Below are positions 1 to 6,618 of a DNA stretch of 12,552 bases, piece by piece. The stretch is from Verrucomicrobiota bacterium. GTDB taxonomy: Bacteria > Verrucomicrobiota > Verrucomicrobiia > Opitutales > Opitutaceae. The stretch is from positions 1-12,552 of the forward strand of contig JAFAAS010000163.1 of assembly GCA_023426435.1 (NCBI GenBank), read 5' to 3'. A program made the translations under genes and the position numbers. Under the pieces are notes generated by a model that ran no database searches, was not told where the DNA came from, and worked only from the letters and a program-made list of their open reading frames with translations. The number at the start of each line of letters is the position of its first letter. Position 1 is the first letter of the stretch.

Positions 1-10
1 GGGCGGTCGC

Positions 11-45
11 GACGTTGCGGCTCGCCGGGGACGGCTCGCCCTACC
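11..45 (-). repeat. REP-like hairpin A (GTAGG head, minus orientation)
   Basis: Read on the minus strand this is a GGTAGG head followed by an imperfect hairpin. The arms are GGCTCGCCG (19-27) and CGGCTCGCC (32-40), which pair at 7 of 9 positions around a 4-nt loop. The head is the CTACC at 41-45. It resembles the element at 4046-4068 and has the same neighbour (hairpin C1). A GTAG/GTGG tetranucleotide before a hairpin is the known layout of REP elements moved by RAYT transposases. Assignment to that class is inference. Confidence 0.6.
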
Positions 46-54
46 TTTGAAACT

Positions 55-80
55 AGCCCGACGGGAGGTCGGGCTCCACC
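55..80 (-). repeat. REP-like hairpin C1 (GTGG head), directly after the response regulator stop
   Basis: This is a perfect 8-bp inverted repeat, AGCCCGAC (55-62) and GTCGGGCT (68-75), with a 5-nt loop. It is followed by CCACC (76-80), which reads GGTGG on the minus strand. The same stem occurs at 4069-4090. It abuts the stop codon of the minus-strand response regulator, so the transcribed RNA would fold just after the stop. The minus strand downstream has only a short T-rich stretch, so it may protect or weakly terminate the transcript, but it is not a classical terminator. Confidence 0.7.
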
Positions 81-833
81 TTACTCCCGGCCTTCTTTGG
101 AGACGCCGGCGGGATCGAAGATGTAGCCGATGCCGTGGACGGTGCGGAAGGCGGAGAGGTCGAGGCCGTGTTCTTTGAAGAGCTCGCGGACTTTGACGAC
201 GTATTGGTCGAGCGAGCGGCTGCGGACGTCGGCGTGGATGCCCCACACGGAATGGATCAGGGCCTTGCGCGTGATGACGGTGCCTTGGTTGGCGTTGAGG
301 TAGGCGAGGATGCCGAGCTCTTTGCGGCCGATCTTTTGGATGGTGCCGTCGGGGAAGGCGATTTCGAGGCGGTCGGGGGTGACTTTGGCGCCGCAGAAAT
401 CGAAAGGTTGGTCGCCGACGCGAACGTTTTTGGTGAGGTTGTGGTCGGATTTCGACTCGGCGCGGCGTAATACGGCGCGGATACGCGCGACCAGTTCGGC
501 GTAGCTGAACGGCTTGGTGATGTAGTCGTCGCCACCGGATTCGAGGCCGCGGATCTTGGTCGTTTCGGTGATCTCGCCGGTGAGGAAAATGACCGGGACG
601 CTGATGTCGGCGGCTTTCAGCTCGTCGAGGAGGGTGAATCCGCTGCCGTCGGGCAGGCTGATGTCGAGCAACAGGAGATTGGCGAAATTATGTTTCAGGA
701 AACGCAGCGCGTGCGCGGTGCGGTTGCAGATCTGGGTCTGCATGCCGGCGCGTTCGAGATGCTCGGCGATAAGGTTGGCGAGTTCGACTTCGTCTTCGAC
801 TACAACGACCAACGGTTTCGGTTCAGCGCGCAT
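81..833 (-). CDS. OmpR/PhoB-family two-component response regulator
   Basis: This 250-residue cytoplasmic protein has an N-terminal receiver domain (about 6-123) and a C-terminal winged-helix DNA-binding domain (about 145-240). The receiver shows the full phosphorylation site: acidic pair E13/D14, phospho-acceptor D57 in LLLLDISLPDGSG, T85 in FLTGE and K107 in ITKPFS. The effector has the usual OmpR-type elements, including RKELGILAYL, the recognition-helix region RSRSLDQYVVKVRELF and the terminal hairpin RTVHGIGYIF. Length is normal for the family. The ATG at 833 is the only good start and has no purine-rich ribosome site before it. No histidine kinase is visible in the window, so its signal and target are unknown. 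It is divergent from hisG, and the shared gap is a natural place for autoregulation, but no operator can be defined. Confidence 0.95.
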   Translation of the reverse strand: MRAEPKPLVVVVEDEVELANLIAEHLERAGMQTQICNRTAHALRFLKHNFANLLLLDISLPDGSGFTLLDELKAADISVPVIFLTGEITETTKIRGLESGGDDYITKPFSYAELVARIRAVLRRAESKSDHNLTKNVRVGDQPFDFCGAKVTPDRLEIAFPDGTIQKIGRKELGILAYLNANQGTVITRKALIHSVWGIHADVRSRSLDQYVVKVRELFKEHGLDLSAFRTVHGIGYIFDPAGVSKEGRE

Positions 834-959
834 TGGAAAGGGGGAACGATGCGTTGCGGGTATGTGAGTTTTACAATGCTATTTGTCAAAAGCGAATGAC
901 CGCGGCGGAATCGGGGAATTGCCGAGAAGGAGAATTTTCTTGAAGGCGAGTTGTGCCAT
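834..959. promoter_or_regulatory. Divergent intergenic region with weak promoter-like boxes
   Basis: This gap separates the minus-strand response regulator from plus-strand hisG. On the plus strand TACAAT (872-877) matches a sigma-70 -10 box at 5 of 6 positions, but no good -35 lies at the correct distance. On the minus strand an exact TTGACA (889-884) could be a -35 for the regulator, but the hexamer 17 nt further on (CACATA) is a poor -10. Purine-rich AAGGAG (927-932) and AAGGCGAG (943-950) precede hisG, and the second suits a GTG start at 960. The region is AT-richer than its surroundings. Confidence 0.35.
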
Positions 960-1859
960 GTGAGCGTGACGCGCGTGTCCGCTCGAAAACCGCTTCTGAT
1001 GCTCGGATTGCCGAAAGGCAGTCTCGAGGAGTCCACCAAAAACCTGTTCGGCAAAGCTGGCTGGAAGATCACGACCAGTTCGCGCTCCTACAAACCGTCG
1101 ATCAACGATGAGGAGCTCGACGGCCGCTTTGTGCGGGCGCAGGAGATCAGCCGTTATGTGGAGCATGGGTTTTTCGATTGCGGGCTGACCGGCGGCGACT
1201 GGATCAAGGAGAACGAATCCGACGTGGTGGAAGTGTGCGACCTGGTTTACAGCCGCGCGTCGACGCAGAAATCGCGCTGGGTGTTGTGCGTGCCGGAGGC
1301 GTCGGACATCACGAAGCCGGAGCAACTCGCGGGCAAGCGGGTGGCGACGGAGCTCGTCGGCACGGTGAAGCGTTATTTCGCGCAGAAAGGAATTCCGGTT
1401 CAGGTGGAATTTTCCTGGGGCGCGACGGAGGTGAAAGTGCCGGATCTGGTGGATGCGATTGTCGACATCACGGAGACGGGCAGTTCGCTGCGGGCGAACA
1501 AGCTCCGGATTGTGGATACGCTGCTGGAAACGAACACGAAGTTCATCGCCAACAAAGCGAGCTGGGCGAATCCCGAGAAGCGGAAGAAAATCGAGATGAT
1601 CGCGCTGCTGTTGCGCGGTGCGCTCGAGGCGGAGAGCAAGGTGGGATTGAAGATGAATCTGCCGCGGGCGTCGTTGGAGAAGCTGGTGCAGGCGCTGCCG
1701 GCGTTGCGCAATCCGACGATTTCGCATTTGAGCAATCCGGACTGGGTCGCGATCGAAACGATCATCGACGAAAGCGTGGTGCGGGAGATTATTCCGCAGC
1801 TGAAGGCGCTCGGAGCGGAAGGGATAGTTGAATATCCGCTGAATAAGGTTGTTTATTGA
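960..1859 (+). CDS. hisG: ATP phosphoribosyltransferase, long form (HisG)
   Basis: HisG condenses ATP with PRPP to make phosphoribosyl-ATP, the first and feedback-controlled step of histidine biosynthesis. The N-terminus carries the family signature GLPKGSLEE. The PRPP/phosphate-binding region DAIVDITETGSSLRANKL lies at about residues 165-182. The chain continues into a C-terminal ACT-like regulatory region (about 225-297), so this is the hexameric long form that should not need a HisZ subunit. Length is about 299 residues, normal for the long form. I chose GTG 960 because AAGGCGAG lies 9 nt upstream. TTG 951 and GTG 966 are in-frame alternatives, and ATG 999 is too late because it would sit at the edge of the conserved motif. 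No other his gene is present. aguB begins 3 nt after the stop, suggesting co-transcription. Confidence 0.95.
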   Translation: MSVTRVSARKPLLMLGLPKGSLEESTKNLFGKAGWKITTSSRSYKPSINDEELDGRFVRAQEISRYVEHGFFDCGLTGGDWIKENESDVVEVCDLVYSRASTQKSRWVLCVPEASDITKPEQLAGKRVATELVGTVKRYFAQKGIPVQVEFSWGATEVKVPDLVDAIVDITETGSSLRANKLRIVDTLLETNTKFIANKASWANPEKRKKIEMIALLLRGALEAESKVGLKMNLPRASLEKLVQALPALRNPTISHLSNPDWVAIETIIDESVVREIIPQLKALGAEGIVEYPLNKVVY

Positions 1860-1862
1860 GGA

Positions 1863-2810
1863 ATGAAAAATCGGCGCACGAAACTTCCGGGCGGAGCGGG
1901 CTACAGCCATCCGTCCACGCGCGGCACGACGGTGAAGCTTGGGCTGCTGCAGCATGCCTGCTCGCCGAATCCGGCGGAGAATCTGAAGAAGACGATCGAG
2001 CTCGCGGAGAAAGCGGCGAAGCAGGGCGCAAACATCATCTGCACGCAGGAGTTGTTTCGCTCGCAGTATTTTTGTCAGAGCGAGGATCACGAGCACTTCA
2101 AGCTGGCCGAAGCGATTCCGGGCGGACCGAGCACAGTGGCGCTGCAGAAAGTCGCGAAGAAACACGGAGTCGTGATCATCGGCTCGTTGTTCGAGCGGCG
2201 CGCGAGCGGGCTGTATCACAACACGGCGGTGATCATCGATGCCGACGGAAAGTTGTTGGGCGTTTATCGGAAGATGCACATTCCGGACGATCCGCTTTAC
2301 TACGAGAAGTTCTACTTCACGCCGGGCGACACGGGTTTTCGCGCGTGGGAGACGAAGTTCGGCAAGATCGGCGTGCTCGTTTGCTGGGATCAATGGTATC
2401 CGGAAGGCGCGCGTCTGACCGCGATGCAAGGCGCGGAGATCCTGTTTTATCCGACGGCGATCGGCTGGCATCCGGGTGAAAAGGAAGAATACGGAACGAA
2501 TCAGCATGGCGCGTGGGAAACGATCCAGCGCAGCCATGCGGTCGCGAACGGTTGCTATGTCGCGGCGGTGAATCGTATCGGCACGGAAGTGCTCGAGAAA
2601 GTCGGCGGACCCGGCATCGAGTTCTGGGGGCAGAGCTTCGTGGCGGGAACGAGCGGTCAGATTCTCGCGAAGGCGAGCATCGATCAGGAAGAAGTGATGA
2701 TCGTGCCGGTGGAGTTGGGGAAGGTCGATGTGACGCGCACGCACTGGCCGTTCCTGCGCGATCGTCGGATCGATGCTTACGAGAACCTGACGAAGCGGTT
2801 TATCGATTGA
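1863..2810 (+). CDS. aguB: N-carbamoylputrescine amidase (AguB), carbon-nitrogen hydrolase family
   Basis: This nitrilase-superfamily enzyme hydrolyses N-carbamoylputrescine to putrescine, CO2 and ammonia, the last step of the agmatine deiminase route. The catalytic Glu-Lys-Cys triad is visible as E63 (TQELF), K137 (YRKMHIPDDPLYYEK) and C174 (VLVCWDQWYPEGAR). The DPLYYEKFYFTPGD and CWDQWYPE signatures are typical of AguB rather than a generic nitrilase, and the next gene encodes the preceding enzyme. ATG 1863 gives 315 residues, a little long; GTG 1932 would begin at VKLGLLQHAC, where family members usually start, and remove 23 non-conserved residues. The 3-nt gap to hisG favours an operon with translational coupling, with AGGA overlapping the hisG stop. 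The C-terminus around WPFLRDRRIDAYENLTKRF is also typical. Confidence 0.95.
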   Translation: MKNRRTKLPGGAGYSHPSTRGTTVKLGLLQHACSPNPAENLKKTIELAEKAAKQGANIICTQELFRSQYFCQSEDHEHFKLAEAIPGGPSTVALQKVAKKHGVVIIGSLFERRASGLYHNTAVIIDADGKLLGVYRKMHIPDDPLYYEKFYFTPGDTGFRAWETKFGKIGVLVCWDQWYPEGARLTAMQGAEILFYPTAIGWHPGEKEEYGTNQHGAWETIQRSHAVANGCYVAAVNRIGTEVLEKVGGPGIEFWGQSFVAGTSGQILAKASIDQEEVMIVPVELGKVDVTRTHWPFLRDRRIDAYENLTKRFID

Positions 2811-2818
2811 GTGAATCA

Positions 2819-2893
2819 ACCACAGATGAACACGGATGGACACGGATCACGGTCCACCGGTTAAATCTGTGTCCATCTGTGTTCATCCGTGGC
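2819..2893. repeat. Long imperfect inverted repeat spanning the aguB-aguA gap
   Basis: Two 29-nt arms (2819-2847 and 2865-2893) are complementary at 25 of 29 positions around a 17-nt spacer. The core words are CAGATGAACACGGATGGAC in the left arm and the complement of TCCATCTGTGTTCATCCGTGG in shorter form (positions 2871-2891) in the right. From memory, sequences of this wording are dispersed, often inverted, repeats in Verrucomicrobiota and related genomes; I cannot verify copy number here. The start codon proposed for aguA (GTG 2889-2891) is inside the right arm. As RNA it would form a long hairpin that covers the aguA start, so it could affect translation of aguA relative to aguB. Confidence 0.85.
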
Positions 2894-3977
2894 TAAAAAA
2901 CTAGATTCGAAAAAGGAGACGCCCGCTTCGCTCGGCTTTCGCATGCCGGCGGAGTGGGAGCCGCAGGAGGCGGTGTGGCTTTCGTGGCCGCATAATCGCA
3001 AGTCGTGGCCGGGGCAGTTCCGTCCGGTGCCGGAGGCGTTTGCGACGTTTGTCGCGGCGATCAGCCGGTTTGAGGAAGTGCGGATCAACTGCGCGGACAG
3101 ACTGCAGGCGCGCGCGAAGCGGTTTTGCGAGAAGGCCGGCGCGGAGATGTCGCGGGTGACGTTCTACGATCATCCGACCAACGATGCGTGGTGTCGCGAT
3201 CACGGGCCGATTTTCGTGAAGAACGACAAGACGGGCGAAGTCGCGATCACGGATTGGGCTTACAACGCGTGGGGCGACAAGTATCCGCCATATGATTTGG
3301 ACAACGAGATCCCGCCGAGCATCGCGAAGAAACTGAAGATGCGGCGCTTCGTGAACGACATGGTTCTCGAAGGCGGATCGATCGACGTGAACGGCGCGGG
3401 GATGTTGTTGACGAGCGAGCAGTGTTTGTTGAACGAGAACCGGAATCCGCATCTCACGCGCGAGCAGATCGAGCGGAATTTGAAGGATTATCTGGGAGTG
3501 AAGACGATCCTGTGGGTCGGCGAAGGTATTGTTGGCGATGATACGGACGGGCATATCGACGACATCACGCGGTTTTATCGCGAGGATGCGTTTGTGACCT
3601 GCATCGAGACGAACAAGCGCGATCCGAATCACAAGATCCTCGAAAACGTGATGGAGCGGTTGAAAAGCTTCCGGACGCCGAAGGGGAAGAAGTTCGAAAT
3701 CGCGACGCTGCCGATGCCGAAACCATTTGGGTTCAAAGGGCAGATGGTGCCGGCGAGTTATGCGAATTTCCTCGTGATCAATGGCGCGGTGTTGGTGCCG
3801 AATTTCAGGCAGCCGAAGCGCGATGCGGAAGCGAACGAAGTGCTGGGCGCGTGTTTCCCGGGCCGTGAGGTGATTCCGATCGATTGTTATCACATCATTT
3901 GGGGGCTGGGGACGCTGCATTGTTTGTCGCAGCAGCAGCCCTCCTCCGCCAAGGCTTCGGCGGGCAGGCGCGCCTGA
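2889..3977 (+). CDS. aguA: Agmatine deiminase (AguA)
   Basis: AguA hydrolyses agmatine to N-carbamoylputrescine and ammonia, feeding AguB just upstream. It belongs to the guanidino-group-modifying pentein fold. Visible landmarks are the entry motif TPASLGFRMPAEWEPQEAVWLSWPH (residues 11-35, partly cited), D104-H105 in WCRDHGP, EGGS at 161-164, H222 in DDTDGHIDD and the nucleophile C345 in GTLHCLSQQQP. With GTG 2889 the protein has 362 residues. The alternative ATG 2943 would cut off conserved TPxxLGFR, so the GTG is preferred although it has no Shine-Dalgarno sequence and lies inside an inverted repeat. The last 11 residues (SSAKASAGRRA) are not family-like and are encoded by a palindromic repeat that also supplies the stop. 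The catalytic core is complete, so the enzyme should be active. Confidence 0.94.
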   Translation: MAKKLDSKKETPASLGFRMPAEWEPQEAVWLSWPHNRKSWPGQFRPVPEAFATFVAAISRFEEVRINCADRLQARAKRFCEKAGAEMSRVTFYDHPTNDAWCRDHGPIFVKNDKTGEVAITDWAYNAWGDKYPPYDLDNEIPPSIAKKLKMRRFVNDMVLEGGSIDVNGAGMLLTSEQCLLNENRNPHLTREQIERNLKDYLGVKTILWVGEGIVGDDTDGHIDDITRFYREDAFVTCIETNKRDPNHKILENVMERLKSFRTPKGKKFEIATLPMPKPFGFKGQMVPASYANFLVINGAVLVPNFRQPKRDAEANEVLGACFPGREVIPIDCYHIIWGLGTLHCLSQQQPSSAKASAGRRA

Positions 3978-3989
3978 GGCGAGCGGAGG
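3943..3989. repeat. Compound palindromic repeat forming the 3' end of aguA
   Basis: Nested inverted repeats are visible. CCTCCGC (3943-3949) is complementary to GCGGAGG (3983-3989). CCGCCAAG (3946-3953) pairs with CTTCGGCGG (3955-3963) leaving one bulged C. CAGGCGCGCCTG (3965-3976) is a perfect 12-bp palindrome. The aguA stop TGA (3975-3977) and the preceding codons for SSAKASAGRRA are within it. It may also act as a transcript-end structure, but only a TTT follows and no proper T-run, so it is not called a terminator. Confidence 0.75.
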
Positions 3990-4045
3990 GTTTGAAGGTG
4001 GGCGAAGGTTGCGTGATGGAGTGAGCCGGTTGGATGTCGCGGCTT

Positions 4046-4068
4046 GGCGAGGACGCCTCGCCCTGACC
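4046..4068 (-). repeat. REP-like hairpin B
   Basis: A perfect 7-bp inverted repeat, GGCGAGG (4046-4052) and CCTCGCC (4056-4062), has a 3-nt loop. The head on the minus strand reads GGTCAGG, a degenerate form of GGTAGG. It corresponds to element A at 11-45 and is followed immediately by element C2, just as A is followed by C1. Confidence 0.65.
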
Positions 4069-4095
4069 AGCCCGACGGGGACGTCGGGCTCCACC
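4069..4095 (-). repeat. REP-like hairpin C2 (GTGG head)
   Basis: The stem is identical to C1: AGCCCGAC (4069-4076) and GTCGGGCT (4083-4090) with a 6-nt loop, then CCACC (4091-4095), read as GGTGG on the minus strand. Together with element B it fills the gap between aguA and the lipoprotein gene. The remainder of that gap (3990-4045 and 4096-4163) shows no gene. A GGTGGTAGGGG stretch at about 4121-4131 is too far from the next start to act as a ribosome site. Confidence 0.7.
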
Positions 4096-4163
4096 ATTTC
4101 GCTTCGTGCGGAGCGACAAAGGTGGTAGGGGAATGGGCTCACGTTCTGCGGAAACTCTTTCTC

Positions 4164-4637
4164 ATGCGCGCACTTCTCGTTCTGGTTCTGGCGTTCGGTT
4201 CAATTGCCTTTTCGGGCTGCGAATCGGCGGATTTGCCGCCGCGGTTGCGGGAGCGGTTCGAGGCGCCGCAGCCGAAGATCCGCGAGTATCAGGCGGAGCA
4301 GAAGGACGTGTTCGAGGCGGCTCGGCGGGCGATGAAACGGATCGATTTCACGGTGTCGCGGGCGGGAGCGGCGCAGGGGATTATCCGCGCGCACAGCGGG
4401 TTGCGGACGACGGAAGCGTTTGGGATCGCGCGGCAGAACTCGTTGGAGGTGAAGATCGATTCGTTCACGCCCGGCGTGACGCAAGTCGCTGTCGTCGTGC
4501 GTGAGCAGGAGGAGAGTGAAGGCTTCCGCGGGGCGACGGATATCGCGGTGCGGGAGCATGGGTTGTATGGCGGTTTTTTTGCGGCGTTGGAGGCGGAGTT
4601 GGGGCAGGCGGGGGAAGAAGTGATCGCGCCAAATTGA
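4164..4637 (+). CDS. Small probable lipoprotein, unknown function
   Basis: The start at ATG 4164 gives 157 residues beginning with a short positively charged n-region and a hydrophobic stretch (about 4-16), then a lipobox-like FSGC with C19. This predicts export, lipid attachment and an envelope location. The open frame continues upstream to about 4044, but that part is REP sequence and not protein-like. The mature part has no motif I recognise with certainty. Its layout (a helix around EQKDVFEAARRAMKRIDFTV, then strands ending SLEVKIDSF and TQVAVVVREQ) resembles small DUF3568-type lipoproteins, which is only a suggestion. No clear Shine-Dalgarno sequence precedes the start. It lies between polyamine genes and rpsA with gaps on both sides, so it may be a separate transcription unit. 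Confidence 0.75.
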   Translation: MRALLVLVLAFGSIAFSGCESADLPPRLRERFEAPQPKIREYQAEQKDVFEAARRAMKRIDFTVSRAGAAQGIIRAHSGLRTTEAFGIARQNSLEVKIDSFTPGVTQVAVVVREQEESEGFRGATDIAVREHGLYGGFFAALEAELGQAGEEVIAPN

Positions 4638-4833
4638 GGCTTGCGGGGGGAGGGGCGGTTCGGGAATGTCGGCCCTTCGCGGCACTTGCTATCGGTTCGG
4701 TCGACGTCGCCGCATGCTCCCGTCGTCCGCTACACGTCAGTTAACAGTCAACCTACGGCTTGCCGCTTAGCGGCGGGCCACCGCCGGTGGATCGACGTTG
4801 TGGAGCAGGCGGCGTTTCGCGGGCTTCCGTTAT
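4638..4833 (+). promoter_or_regulatory. rpsA leader region with two adjacent hairpins
   Basis: This 196-nt gap holds no convincing gene. GCCGC (4762-4766) pairs with GCGGC (4770-4774) over a TTA loop, and CCACC (4778-4782) pairs with GGTGG (4786-4790) over GCC. The hairpins lie about 45-70 nt before the rpsA start. TTAACA at 4741-4746 is -35-like, but the sequence 17 nt downstream is not a good -10. The sequence just before the start (GCTTCCGTTAT) has no Shine-Dalgarno site. A structured, SD-free leader is known for S1 genes in some bacteria and supports autoregulation there; applying it here is inference. Confidence 0.4.
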
Positions 4834-6507
<1,674 letters not shown>

Positions 6508-6510
6508 TCC

Positions 6511-6536
6511 GTAGGTTGCGCGCTTGTCGCGCAACC
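6511..6536 (+). repeat. REP-like hairpin D (GTAGG head, plus orientation)
   Basis: The head GTAGG begins at 6511, three nucleotides after the rpsA stop. A perfect 9-bp inverted repeat follows: GGTTGCGCG (6514-6522) and CGCGCAACC (6528-6536) with a 5-nt loop. It faces element E. Confidence 0.75.
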
Positions 6537-6555
6537 GATCGATCTTCCGCCCCAC

Positions 6556-6580
6556 GTGGCGCGCGAGCGCGCCACCTACC
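6556..6580 (-). repeat. REP-like hairpin E (GTAGG head, minus orientation)
   Basis: GTGGCGCGC (6556-6564) and GCGCGCCAC (6567-6575) are perfectly complementary around a 2-nt centre and are followed by CTACC (6576-6580), so the head reads GGTAG on the minus strand. D and E face each other about 20 nt apart, the arrangement known as a BIME in enterobacteria. Confidence 0.75.
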
Positions 6581-6587
6581 ACTCACG

Positions 6588-6618
6588 AGCCGCCTGGAGA
6601 AATCCGGGCGGCTTTTTT
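6588..6618 (+). terminator. Intrinsic terminator of rpsA
   Basis: AGCCGCC (6588-6594) pairs with GGCGGCT (6607-6613) around a 12-nt loop and leads into a run of six T (6613-6618). It lies 80 nt after the rpsA stop and behind the REP pair. The T-run overlaps the stop codon of the convergent glycosyltransferase gene (TAA, minus, 6619-6617). The opposite strand lacks a T-run after the stem, so it should work mainly for rpsA. Confidence 0.9.

Noticed and set aside
879..2843. Open frame of about 654 codons on the minus strand opposite hisG and aguB
   Set aside because: It is antisense to two well-identified enzymes, is Arg/His/Leu-rich with no domain, and is expected from G-ending codon use in GC-rich genes.
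2901..4142. Open frame of about 413 codons on the minus strand opposite aguA
   Set aside because: It is an Arg/His-rich shadow of agmatine deiminase and crosses repeat sequences.
4044..4163. Upstream extension of the lipoprotein frame
   Set aside because: It is made of REP-like repeat sequence, and a signal peptide with lipobox begins properly at 4164.
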